This document shows, piece after piece, positions 1 to 7,063 of a stretch of 52,063 nt of DNA (position 1 is its first letter; the number at the start of each line of letters is the position of its first letter). Position numbers and translations under genes: made by a program. The notes under the pieces were generated by a model. The model was not told the DNA's origin. It worked only from the letters and a program-made list of their open reading frames with translations, and searched no databases. The stretch is from the NCBI GenBank assembly GCA_038199035.1, contig JBBPZM010000008.1, positions 1 to 52,063 on the forward strand, in the 5' to 3' direction. The stretch comes from DATAEY01 sp038199035 (lineage in GTDB: Bacteria > Actinomycetota > Thermoleophilia > Solirubrobacterales > Solirubrobacteraceae).

Positions 1-2
1 AG

Positions 3-419
3 CTGGGCCGCGAGCCCACCGCCGACGAGATCGCCGACGTGACCGGAATCGAGCCCGACGAAGTCGACTCGATCAAGCGCTCGGCGCAGGCGCCGGTCTC
101 CCTGGAGAAGCCGGTGGGCGACGAGGAGGAGTCGGAGTTCGGCCAGTTCATCGCCGACGAACGCGCCGAGTCTCCCTACGAGCGCGCCGCCGAGATCCTC
201 ACCAAGGAGGCGCTGCGCGAGGCGCTGGAGAACCTGAGCTATCGCGAGCGCCGCGTGCTCGAGCTGCGCTACGGCCTGGGCGGAGAGCACCCCCGCACGC
301 TCGACGAGGTCGGTCGCACGTTCAACGTGACGCGTGAGCGCATCCGCCAGATCGAGAACCAGTCGCTGAAGAAGCTCCAATCGCTCGCGGAGGCCCAGAA
401 GCTCCGCGACGTCGCGTAG
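3..419 (+). CDS. rpoD: RNA polymerase primary sigma factor, C-terminal part (5' truncated by window)
   Basis: This is the end of a housekeeping sigma-70 factor, which directs core RNA polymerase to -10/-35 promoters. The open frame runs in from the window edge. The visible 138 residues hold the end of region 3 (LGREPTADEIA), the region 3.2 linker (ISLEKP-like APVSLEKPVGDEE), and a full region 4: SYRERRVLELRYGL, then the helix-turn-helix with TLDEVGRTFNVTRERIRQIE that reads the -35 element. The C-terminal tail KLRDVA is close to the group 1 consensus, which favours RpoD/SigA over an alternative sigma factor. The N-terminal regions 1-2 lie outside the window. A weak hairpin with a T-run follows the stop. 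Confidence 0.96.
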   Translation: MGREPTADEIADVTGIEPDEVDSIKRSAQAPVSLEKPVGDEEESEFGQFIADERAESPYERAAEILTKEALREALENLSYRERRVLELRYGLGGEHPRTLDEVGRTFNVTRERIRQIENQSLKKLQSLAEAQKLRDVA

Positions 420-465
420 CGCGCCGCAGAGCCGCAACGAACCCCGCCTCACACGTGTGCCTCCT

Positions 466-495
466 CGCCCCATCCTCTGGGCGTGGGCTGTTTTT
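466..495 (+). terminator. Possible intrinsic terminator after rpoD
   Basis: CGCCC (466-470) pairs with GGGCG (479-483), and five Ts follow at 491-495. The stem is only 5 bp and the T-run is offset by 7 nt, so this is a weak candidate. A perfect 10-bp palindrome CACACGTGTG lies just upstream at 450-459. Confidence 0.3.
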
Positions 496-617
496 GTCAC
501 CTTGAGGAGGAAGACAAACCGCCCACGTGGCGCGGACGGCCGCCTGCCGGCGGTTGCGGGTGGCCAACACGGGCTGGTCACCGCCCCGCCAGCTTGCGGC
601 GCTCGGATTCGGGCGTC

Positions 618-974
618 GGCCGAGCCGGCTCCAAGCGCAGCGCCTTGGAGGGTCGCTTTCTCGCGCTCTGTCGGACGGCCGGACTCGAGCGTCCGCTGGT
701 CAACGAGGTCGTCAAGGGGCTGGAGGTCGACTTCCTGTGGGCCGAGCATCGCCTGGTCGTCGAGACGGACGGCTTCGGTTCGCAGGCCACCGGCCATGGC
801 TTCGAGCGCGATCGACGGCGGGAGGCGGTCCTCGTCCGTGCCGGGCTGCGCGTGCTGTGGTTTTCCCAGAGGCAGGTGAGCGAGCGGCCGCTCGAGGTGG
901 TGGACACGCTTCGCGCGGCCGGCGTCCCCGCCAGGCGCCAGGAGCGCCTCGCTTCTCCGAAACGATCGGGCTGA
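618..974 (+). pseudogene. Remnant of DUF559 (Vsr-like endonuclease fold) protein
   Basis: From about codon 50 of the open frame the translation matches the C-terminal half of DUF559 proteins: ALEGRFLALCRTAGL, then VNEVVKGLEVDFLW, LVVETDGFGSQ, FERDRRREAVL and GLRVLWFSQRQV. These proteins, often 250-300 aa in actinobacteria with an AbiEi-like N-terminal antitoxin domain, carry a restriction-endonuclease-like core. Here everything upstream of about position 620 in this frame is low-complexity and unlike the family, and no start or ribosome site precedes the conserved part. I read it as the 3' relic of a decayed gene. The E-V-D-F and E-T-D residues of the nuclease-like core remain. It could still be a short expressed protein from the ATG at 483, but I think that unlikely. 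Confidence 0.6.
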
Positions 975-1017
975 GGTCCGCCTGAGCGAAGGCAAGACCG
1001 GGCTGGAGCGGCGGTGA

Positions 1018-1130
1018 GGGAGCGGTGCGGCCCCGGGAGCCGACGGCGAGACCAATGAAGCGGAGCGGGGGCGGGGGAGCGGTGCGCTCGGAGCCGACGG
1101 CGAGACCAACGAAGCGAAGCGGTCGGGGAG
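1018..1130. repeat. Two imperfect tandem copies of a ~56-bp intergenic unit
   Basis: Both copies open with GGGAGCGGTGCG (1018 and 1075) and share a core GAGCCGACGGCGAGACCAA followed by GAAGCG. They differ by small indels and substitutions. A more degenerate related stretch precedes them (about 984-1017). The copies lie between the DUF559 relic and the csbD-like gene. Confidence 0.75.
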
Positions 1131-1167
1131 GGCAGGCAAACGCCCTCCCCGACCGTCGCAGACCGGC

Positions 1168-1347
1168 TTACTTGTCCCGGTCGAGGATGCCCTTGGCCTT
1201 GTCGGCGACCTTGTCCACGCTGTCCTTGACCGAGGACTTGGCCTGGTCGCCCTTGCCCTCGTTCTTGAGGCTGTCGTCGCCCGTAAGGCTCCCGGCGGCC
1301 TCCTTGAGGCGGCCCTTGCCCTCGTCCACTCGCTTGTCGTCAGCCAT
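1168..1347 (-). CDS. CsbD-like small stress protein
   Basis: A 59-residue, very hydrophilic protein (MADDKRVDEGKGRLKEAAG..., ending GILDRDK) with the CsbD family layout: K-G-x-x-K-E-A-A-G-S-L-T-x-D near the N-terminus and a helical DQAKSSVKDSVDKVADKAKG tail. CsbD-like proteins are abundant, cytoplasmic, and induced by general stress in bacilli and actinobacteria; their molecular role is unknown. The start is firm: AAGGAG lies 9 nt before the ATG on the minus strand. It is transcribed divergently from the pilT-like gene. The gene is too short for the usual ORF-length cut-offs. Confidence 0.88.
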   Translation of the reverse strand: MADDKRVDEGKGRLKEAAGSLTGDDSLKNEGKGDQAKSSVKDSVDKVADKAKGILDRDK

Positions 1348-1593
1348 GGCGATGCTCCTTTGTCGTGTGTCGGTCTGCTACCCGTCATCGCGGCCGACGA
1401 CTCGATCACCGACCGCCGACGCATGCTGACACGCTCGCTGCCCGAGCCCGCCGCTCGGACAACCGCGACGGCACCGCTGGCTCAACGACGTCAGCGTCGG
1501 CCACAGCGCCCAGGTCCAGTGGCGCGGGCGCTCCACCGCCATGCAGGCCTTCCCCGCCCAGCGGCTGAAGGCCGGAGATATCACCGCTTGGCA

Positions 1594-1615
1594 CGGGGCG
1601 CCCGCAGGCGCCCCG
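1594..1615. other. Perfect 9-bp inverted repeat
   Basis: CGGGGCGCC (1594-1602), a 4-nt loop CGCA, and GGCGCCCCG (1607-1615). It lies in the 339-base gene-free stretch between the csbD-like start and the pilT-like start. It could be a terminator without a T-run, or a regulator site. I see nothing else convincing in 1348-1686; the open frames there are not protein-like on either strand. Confidence 0.5.
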
Positions 1616-1686
1616 TCCGCGTTGTGGCCGGCGCCGGCGAGAGGGCCCGGCTCAAGGGTCACCAGGCCCAGGCCGATGCTCACGTC

Positions 1687-2865
1687 GTGTTCGACGTCGA
1701 TGCTGCCCTGCGCCACGTGATCCAGATCGAGGGGTCGGACCTTCACCTCAAGGTCCAGGCTCCTCCGCTGGCCCGCGTCCACGGCCGCCTCGGTCCCATC
1801 GAGGGCGCCGCGTCCCTGACCGACGAGGACACCCAGGCGGTCCTCGAGCACATGCTCGAGGACCCCGAGAAGCGCGAGGAGTTCCGGCGCGAGGGAGAGG
1901 TCGACTTCGCCTACGCCGTGCCCGGCCTGGCCCGCTTCCGGGTCAACGCCTTCCGCCAGCGCGGGTCTACCTCGCTGGCCTGCCGCGCGATCCCCTACTC
2001 GATCCGCTCGGTCGACGACCTCAAGCTCCCGCCGGTCATCCGCACCCTGGCCGAGGAGGAGCGGGGGATCGTGCTCCTCACCGGCGTGACCGGCTCGGGG
2101 AAGTCGACGACCCTGGCGGCCATGGTCGATCACATCAACCAGACCTCGGCCAAGCACATCGTCACCATCGAGGACCCGGTCGAGTACCTGCACCGTGACA
2201 AGCGCTCGGTTATCAACCAGCGGGAGGTGGGCTTCGACACCCAGTCCTTCCAGCGCGCCATGCGCCGGGTGCTGCGCCAGGACCCCGACGTGATCCTCAT
2301 CGGCGAGATGCGCGACGAGGAGACCGTGCGCACGGCGCTGGCGGCGGCCGAGACCGGTCACCTCGTCCTCTCCACAGTCCACACGGTCGACGCGACGGAG
2401 TCGGTCAACCGCATGCTCGACTTCTTCCCACCCCACCAGCAGCAGCAGGCGCGGGCCATGATCGCCGGGACCTTGAAGGGCGTCGTCTCCCAGCGCCTGA
2501 TTCCCAGCGTCGACGGCTCGGGTCGCGTGGCGGTCTGCGAGATCCTCGTCATGACCGGCCGCGTGCGCGACATGGTCAAGAACCCCGAGGAGACCCACCG
2601 GCTCCATGAGGTCATCCAGGAAGGCGAGTACTACGGCATGCAGACCTTCGACCAGGCGCTGCTTGGCCACCTCCAGGCCGGGCGGATCACCATGGATGAG
2701 GCCCAGCGGGCGGCCACCCATCCCCACGACTTCAAGCTGCTCGTCGCCGCGGACGGCCGCCGCGCCACCAGCATGAGCGATCTCGGCGACGCGCGCGGGC
2801 GCGAGGCGCCCGTCCCCTCGACGTCGGCGGTCGGCCCCTCGGCCCCGCCGTCCGTCGCGGTCTAG
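1687..2865 (+). CDS. pilT: PilT-family type IV pilus retraction-type ATPase
   Basis: A hexameric secretion/pilus ATPase of the GspE/PilT superfamily. The N-terminal PAS-like domain begins VIQIEGSDLHLKV. It is followed by Walker A GVTGSGKST (about residues 133-141), Asp box TIEDPVEYLH, Walker B VILIGEMRDEET and His box TGHLVLSTVHT. The region VRDMVKNPEETHRLHEVI corresponds to the AIRNLIRE signature of PilT retraction motors. The frame is open from 1360, but family-like sequence starts near HVVFDVDAALRHVIQ, so I choose the GTG at 1687. It has no Shine-Dalgarno, but a GATGCT hexamer 6 nt upstream may act as -10. No pilus genes are adjacent. The last ~40 residues are Ala/Pro/Ser-rich, and the stop codon lies in a duplicated segment. 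Confidence 0.9.
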   Translation: MFDVDAALRHVIQIEGSDLHLKVQAPPLARVHGRLGPIEGAASLTDEDTQAVLEHMLEDPEKREEFRREGEVDFAYAVPGLARFRVNAFRQRGSTSLACRAIPYSIRSVDDLKLPPVIRTLAEEERGIVLLTGVTGSGKSTTLAAMVDHINQTSAKHIVTIEDPVEYLHRDKRSVINQREVGFDTQSFQRAMRRVLRQDPDVILIGEMRDEETVRTALAAAETGHLVLSTVHTVDATESVNRMLDFFPPHQQQQARAMIAGTLKGVVSQRLIPSVDGSGRVAVCEILVMTGRVRDMVKNPEETHRLHEVIQEGEYYGMQTFDQALLGHLQAGRITMDEAQRAATHPHDFKLLVAADGRRATSMSDLGDARGREAPVPSTSAVGPSAPPSVAV

Positions 2866-2964
2866 CGTTCGGTCGCCGGTCGCCGGTCGCCGGTCGCCGG
2901 TCGCCGGTCGCCGGTCGCCGGTCGCCGGTCCCCGCCGTCCGTCGCGGTCTAGCGTCCGGTCGCC
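2843..2964. repeat. 35-bp direct repeat over the pilT stop codon, enclosing eight 7-bp repeats
   Basis: A 35-bp segment (2843-2877) holding the last six codons, the TAG stop and 12 nt beyond recurs at 2930-2964 with one mismatch (T/C). Between them are eight perfect head-to-tail copies of GGTCGCC (2871-2926) plus a partial copy. The second segment therefore carries a spare in-frame-like stop. This looks like slipped-strand duplication. Confidence 0.95.
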
Positions 2965-3122
2965 AGATGGTGCCCCCCGTGCCCTCGTTCCGTGTCCTTC
3001 GATTCAGACCGAGCAGCTCGGCCGCCCGATCGCCAGCGCACGCGCGACGGCGCCAGGGTTGACGCCGGGAGCGCCAGGAAGCAGAGTCGCCTTCCCGCTC
3101 GCCGACCGAAGGAGACGCTCTC

Positions 3123-3839
3123 TTGCAGACCACGCTCGCCCAGTTCAACGAGACCCAGACCAGCGACGCCTTCGCCCTCCAGAACTCCAAGCTGCTGAAG
3201 GTGCGCCTCGACCAGGTGACGATCCAGGCCAAGCTGGGCTCGATGGTCGCCTACCAGGGCGAGGTCGCCTTCGAGCACGCCGGCTCGGGCGGGATGGGCC
3301 GCCTGCTCAAGAAGGCGGTGACCGGGGAGGGCACGTCGCTGATGAAGATCACCGGCCAGGGCGAGGTGTTCCTGGCCGACACCGCCCAGGACATCCACCT
3401 CATCTACCTCGAGAACGACTTCGTGACGGTCAACGGGCGCAACCTGCTGGCCTTCGACGCTGGCATCGACTGGGACATCAAGCGCCTTCAGGGCGGGGGC
3501 GGGGCGATGATGTCCGGCGGGCTGTTCAACACCGAGCTGCGCGGCACCGGCTGGGTGGCGATCGTCTCCGATGGCCCTCCGGTGCTCCTCAACGTCGCCC
3601 AGGCGCCGACGTTCGCGGACGCCCAGGCGGCCATCACGTGGTCGTCGGGAGTGACCACGGCGATCAAGGCCGACTTCAACATGAAGAACCTGATCGGCCG
3701 CGGCTCGGGAGAGTCGATCCAGATGGCCTTCCATGGCCAGGGCTGGGTACTCGTGCAGCCGTCCGAGGGGCGCGTGTCGGCGCCGACGGCCAACAGCGGC
3801 GGCGCGGGCGGCGCCCTGGGCAACATCCTCGGGGGGTAG
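3123..3839 (+). CDS. AIM24 family protein
   Basis: A 238-residue protein of the AIM24/DUF124 family (TRAP-like beta-sandwich). It shows the typical order: LVRLDQVTIQAKLGSMVAY-like strand (KVRLDQVTIQAKLGSM), GEVAFEH, the glycine-rich linker, LMKITGQGEVFLAD, LENDFVTVNGRNLLAFD, the VTTAIKADF region and IQMAFHGQGWVLVQPSEG near the end. Bacterial members are cytoplasmic and of unknown function; the yeast namesake is mitochondrial. The start is TTG at 3123, supported by AAGGAG 8 nt upstream; there is no ATG or GTG in a better place. A Gly/Ala-rich tail ends GALGNILGG. No clear operon partner. Confidence 0.9.
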   Translation: MQTTLAQFNETQTSDAFALQNSKLLKVRLDQVTIQAKLGSMVAYQGEVAFEHAGSGGMGRLLKKAVTGEGTSLMKITGQGEVFLADTAQDIHLIYLENDFVTVNGRNLLAFDAGIDWDIKRLQGGGGAMMSGGLFNTELRGTGWVAIVSDGPPVLLNVAQAPTFADAQAAITWSSGVTTAIKADFNMKNLIGRGSGESIQMAFHGQGWVLVQPSEGRVSAPTANSGGAGGALGNILGG

Positions 3840-3958
3840 GCCGCGGGGGCTCGCGGTCCCCGCCCCGCCGGGTCCCGGGCGGCTGGAGCCCCATTGACCT
3901 GGAGCCGGCGGACCCCTTCGGCCACCAGCGCCGCACGCGAGCGAGAGCCCCGCTCCTC

Positions 3959-3992
3959 GCATGCTTCATTTCCTGAAGCGTTGCGGTAGGCT
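3959..3992 (+). promoter_or_regulatory. Putative promoter and operator of the HxlR-type gene
   Basis: GCTTCA (3963-3968) and TGAAGC (3974-3979) form an inverted repeat around a 5-nt centre, with partly symmetric CGCA/TGCG flanks. A -10-like TAGGCT at 3987-3992 lies 7 nt before the ATG at 4000, implying a leaderless mRNA. The repeat covers the expected -35 region, which fits autorepression. Confidence 0.5.
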
Positions 3993-3999
3993 TGAGGTG

Positions 4000-4377
4000 A
4001 TGTCATCAGAGGCCAACCGCTCGTGCCCCGTCTGCCGCACCGCGGAGATCGTGTGCTCGAAGTGGACGATGCTCGTCATACGCGACCTGGCCGACGGGCG
4101 CTCTCGCTTCTGTGAGCTCGAGCGCTCGCTCGAGGGCATCAGCCCCCGGACGCTGTCGCTGCGCCTGCGCGCGCTGGAGGAGGAGGGGATCGTCGAGCGG
4201 CGGACCTACCCCGAGGTCCCGCCCCGCGTGGAGTACGCGCTGACCGACAAGGGTCGGGCGCTGCTGCCGATCATCGAGGACATGCGCGACTACGGGAGGC
4301 GCTGGCTGCCCCAGGTCGCCGGCTGCGACGACGCGGCCGAGCGCAACGCCGGCGAGCCGGCAGCCGCCGCGGCCTGA
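4000..4377 (+). CDS. HxlR-family winged-helix transcriptional regulator
   Basis: A MarR-like DNA-binding protein of the HxlR type, about 125 aa, normal length. It shows the family hallmarks in order: CPVCRTAEIVCSKWTMLVIRDL (the Cys-x-x-Cys and KW are diagnostic), DGRSRFCELERSLEGISPRTLSLRLRALEEEGIVERR (helix-turn-helix), and the wing YPEVPPRVEYALTDKGRALLPII. The frame is open from 3961, but the ATG at 4000 is preferred because family alignments start just before the CPVC motif and because TAGGCT lies 7 nt upstream. The two or more cysteines hint at redox or electrophile sensing, which is inference. Likely target: its own promoter and perhaps the neighbour at 4474. Confidence 0.9.
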   Translation: MSSEANRSCPVCRTAEIVCSKWTMLVIRDLADGRSRFCELERSLEGISPRTLSLRLRALEEEGIVERRTYPEVPPRVEYALTDKGRALLPIIEDMRDYGRRWLPQVAGCDDAAERNAGEPAAAAA

Positions 4378-4473
4378 CCGGCCACCGACCGCTGCCGCAG
4401 CGGCCGCTGTTCCGTTCGGCGCCTGCGCCGGTCGACCGGCAGGACTCCGCCCGAGCGCGGCGAACCGCGGGTC

Positions 4474-5802
4474 ATGCGCAACCGATCGCTGCATGAGAGC
4501 CTGCGGGCCTTCGCCGAGGAGGCCGCGTTCTGCCTCAGCGCCGACGCCGAGCAGGCGGCCGACCTGCCCTTCGAGGTGGTCGCCTCGCCGGGAGCCCGCA
4601 CGCCCCTCTACTGCTATCGGCCGCTGACCGGCGAGTTCATCCGCGACCGCGTCGAGACGCTCGAGCGACTTCCATCCCGTCCGAGCGCCGCCGCTCACCT
4701 CCGCGGCCTGGCCGGGGTGGACGACTACCTCCACGTGCGCGGCCAGGCGTCGATTCCCACCGATCCGCAACAGCGGGCCGACGCCGCCCTGCACGCCTTC
4801 CTGTTCGCGATGTACGCCGAGCGCACGGACTTCGAGTTCACCTCCGAGCGCTTCGAGCGGGCCTACGCGGAGCTCGAGGCCGCCGTCTACGAGCGCCGCT
4901 CGCTCACCGCGGTCATCGCCCCGGTGACCGGCCTGTCGCTGGCCTCCGAGGAGGTCGCCCTCGACGCCGACCTCTCGCTGGTCTGCGGCGACCGCCTCGA
5001 GGGCGCGCCCCCCGAAGCCGTGTGGGCGCGGCGCGGCGGGTCGCCCGAGGAGCCCAACGTGCTCGCGCTGCTCACGCTCGAGCGTGGCGATGAGCCCGCG
5101 GATCCGGTCGAGGTCGCGCGCGGGCGCTTCGAACGCCTGCTCACCGCCCTGCGGCTGGCCGACGCCGGCGGCTTCGCGCTGGGCCCGATCGGCTGGACGC
5201 GAACCGACACCGGCGCCTGGCGGCTCGTCGCCCTGGGCGGAGGGGCCGGAGTGGAGGTCGATCGCCCGCCCTACCGGGTCGAGCCGGAGGAGGAGGACGA
5301 GCTGCGGGCTTTCTGCAACCTCGTCGCGCGGCGGATCGAGTCCGCCCCTCCGGCCCCGCTGCGCTGGGCGCTGACCCGCTTCGAGGCCGGATGCGAGCGC
5401 AGCGACTGCCTGGCCGCGCTGACCGACCATCTGCTCGCGCTGCGCGCCCTGCTGGAGCCGGAGGGGCCGGGCAGCGGGCGCATGGCTCAGCGGCTCGCCG
5501 CCATCTGCGCTCTCCCCGAGGAGCGCGAGGCGCTGGCCCGGCGCGCCGCCCACGCCATCTCCCTAGAGCGCGCCGTGGTCGCCGGGCTGCCGCCGGCCGA
5601 CCCGGCGCCCGAGCGGCTGGTCGACGACCTCGCCCACCACCTGCGCTCGCTGCTGCGCGACGTCCTGTGCGGGCATCTCGACGCCGACCTCGTCGGCGTG
5701 GCCGACGGGCTGCTGGCCGAGGCGGTGACGGGGGAGGCCGCCGCCCTGGCCGACACCGCCGAGGGCCCCGCGCTCGATCGGGCGACCGCGGCCTCGGGGT
5801 AG
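4474..5802 (+). CDS. Conserved-looking protein of unknown function with HEPN-like C-terminus
   Basis: A 442-residue soluble protein with no signal peptide or membrane segment. I do not recognise the N-terminal two thirds, which look alpha/beta and include a stretch LTLERGDEPADPVEVARGRF and a strand-rich GPIGWTRTDTGAWRLV. Residues about 285-415 resemble Apea/HEPN-like helical domains: a leading R-W-A-L-x-R-F-E, LLALRALLEPEG, MAQRLAAICALPEEREAL, then SLERAVVAG where the catalytic R-x4-6-H motif normally lies, and LAHHLRSLLRDVL. The motif His appears replaced (R-A-V-V-A-G), so RNase activity is doubtful. The HEPN reading is inference from pattern only. The gene ends 3 nt before the ArsA-type gene on the opposite strand. 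The start lacks a ribosome site, so the N-terminus is uncertain. Confidence 0.7.
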   Translation: MRNRSLHESLRAFAEEAAFCLSADAEQAADLPFEVVASPGARTPLYCYRPLTGEFIRDRVETLERLPSRPSAAAHLRGLAGVDDYLHVRGQASIPTDPQQRADAALHAFLFAMYAERTDFEFTSERFERAYAELEAAVYERRSLTAVIAPVTGLSLASEEVALDADLSLVCGDRLEGAPPEAVWARRGGSPEEPNVLALLTLERGDEPADPVEVARGRFERLLTALRLADAGGFALGPIGWTRTDTGAWRLVALGGGAGVEVDRPPYRVEPEEEDELRAFCNLVARRIESAPPAPLRWALTRFEAGCERSDCLAALTDHLLALRALLEPEGPGSGRMAQRLAAICALPEEREALARRAAHAISLERAVVAGLPPADPAPERLVDDLAHHLRSLLRDVLCGHLDADLVGVADGLLAEAVTGEAAALADTAEGPALDRATAASG

Positions 5803-5805
5803 GCG

Positions 5806-6948
5806 TCAGGCCGCCAGCTCGTCCAGCAGCTGCGCGCGCCGGGCCTGGTCGGCGAAGAGCAGGCGCTCGATCCGCGCCAGGCCGCGGATGTCGTGGACGT
5901 CCTCGTCGAGGTAGGGCAGCTGGAGGATGCGGTCGTCGGCCAACTTGCGCGCGAGCCGCGAGATGTTGCGCTGGTCACGCTGGGCGAGGACCTGGTAGTC
6001 GCGGAAGTTGTCGGCGACCTTGCGCGCCAGCGGCTCGCCGAGCTGGGTCGCCAGCGCCCGCGCCACGTCGTCGGGGTCGCCGCCGACGTCGCGGTGGTGG
6101 ACGCGGTTGACGATCATCCCGCCGTAGGGCATCTGCGCGGCTTGGAGCTTGCGCCAGAAGAAGAGCGCCTCGTCGATGGGCTCGCGCTCGGGCGAGGTGA
6201 CCAGCAGGAAGACCGTCGCACGGTCGCCGAGCAGTTGCTTCACCGCCATGGCCCGCTCGCGAAAGCCGTCGATCAGCCCGCCCAGCGAGCGGAAGAACAC
6301 CGACACGTCCTCGAGCAGGTCCACGCCGGTGGCGCGCTTGAGGACGCTGAAGAGCAGCCCGGTTCCCCGCCCCACCACCCGGGTGGCCAGGCCGGTGGGG
6401 CGCAGGAAGAGAGCCAGCGCGCGGCCCTCGAAGAAGCGCGTCAGGCGGTCGGGGGCGTCGAGGAAGTCCAGCGCGTTGCGCGAGGGCGGCGTGTCGAGCA
6501 CAAGGAGGTCGAAGCCGCCCTCCCGGTGGAGGTCGTAGAGCTTGGACATCGCCGTGTACTCCTGGGAGCCGGCGACTGCGCTCGAGACCTCCTGGTAGAT
6601 GCGGTTGGCGAGGATCTCGTCCCGCGTGCGGGCGTCCGGCGCCAGGCGCTCGATCACCTCGTCGAAGGTGCGCTTTGCGTCGAGCATCATCGCCCACAGC
6701 TCACCACGCATCTCGATTCCCGCGTCTGCGAAGCGCTCGGGGGCCACGAGCCGGGGCTCGTTGCCCAGCTCCTCCAGCCCGAGCGAGTTGGCCAGGCGCC
6801 GGGCGGGATCGATCGTCACCACCGCCACCCTGCGCCCCCGGGCTGCGGCCCCCAGGGCGATGGCCGCGGCGGTGGTCGTCTTGCCCACGCCTCCCGACCC
6901 GCCGCAGATGCAGACGCGCTTGCCCTCGAGGGCCTCGGCCAGGTTCAC
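5806..6948 (-). CDS. ArsA/GET3-type ATPase (SIMIBI class)
   Basis: A 380-residue single-domain P-loop ATPase. N-terminal deviant Walker A GGSGGVGKTTTA, switch I-like VVTIDPARRLANSLGL, and switch II/Walker B LLVLDTPPSRNALDFLDAP are all visible, followed by the ATPase-distal VFLLVTSPEREPIDEALFF and a nucleotide-binding NRVH. Actinobacterial members often occur without arsenite genes and their cargo is unknown; GET3 relatives shuttle tail-anchored proteins. No ars genes are near, so arsenite transport is not implied. The frame is open far upstream into the divergent parA gene; I choose the GTG at 6948 because -10-like TAGCCT lies 8 nt before it and the P-loop follows at once. Convergent with the unknown gene at 4474. 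Confidence 0.88.
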   Translation of the reverse strand: MNLAEALEGKRVCICGGSGGVGKTTTAAAIALGAAARGRRVAVVTIDPARRLANSLGLEELGNEPRLVAPERFADAGIEMRGELWAMMLDAKRTFDEVIERLAPDARTRDEILANRIYQEVSSAVAGSQEYTAMSKLYDLHREGGFDLLVLDTPPSRNALDFLDAPDRLTRFFEGRALALFLRPTGLATRVVGRGTGLLFSVLKRATGVDLLEDVSVFFRSLGGLIDGFRERAMAVKQLLGDRATVFLLVTSPEREPIDEALFFWRKLQAAQMPYGGMIVNRVHHRDVGGDPDDVARALATQLGEPLARKVADNFRDYQVLAQRDQRNISRLARKLADDRILQLPYLDEDVHDIRGLARIERLLFADQARRAQLLDELAA

Positions 6949-6956
6949 GCGCGGGA

Positions 6957-6962
6957 AGGCTA
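6957..6962 (-). promoter_or_regulatory. -10 element of the ArsA-type gene
   Basis: TAGCCT on the minus strand, 8 nt before the GTG start; leaderless arrangement. It lies at the edge of a tandem duplication (6959-7021). Confidence 0.5.
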
Positions 6963-7021
6963 GTGAGCGCGTCGACCTCTGCCGACGATCGCTAGTGAGC
7001 GCATACACCCCGCCGACGATC
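6959..7021. repeat. Two tandem ~31-bp copies in the arsA-parA divergent promoter region
   Basis: Copy 1 (6959-6990) and copy 2 (6991-7021) both begin GCTAGTGAGCGC and end GCCGACGATC, with a diverged middle. On the minus strand only the arsA-proximal copy is followed by CT, which completes the -10-like TAGCCT; the other gives TAGCGA. The duplication thus copies a promoter-adjacent site, perhaps an operator. Confidence 0.8.
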
Positions 7022-7063
7022 GCCGGGAAGGAATCGTGCGCGGTCTTACGAATACTGGCGCAC

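Noticed and set aside
1378..2727. Long open frame on the minus strand opposite pilT (449 codons)
   Set aside because: Shadow frame: composition is typical of antisense GC-rich codons, with no domain-like blocks, while the plus strand has a full PilT motif set.
2871..2930. Heptamer array as a CRISPR or phase-variable coding repeat
   Set aside because: Units are 7 bp with no spacers and lie after the stop codon, so neither CRISPR nor coding phase variation fits.
5806..6948. Arsenite efflux ATPase ArsA
   Set aside because: No arsB, arsR or arsD genes nearby and only one ATPase domain; the generic ArsA/GET3 label is safer.
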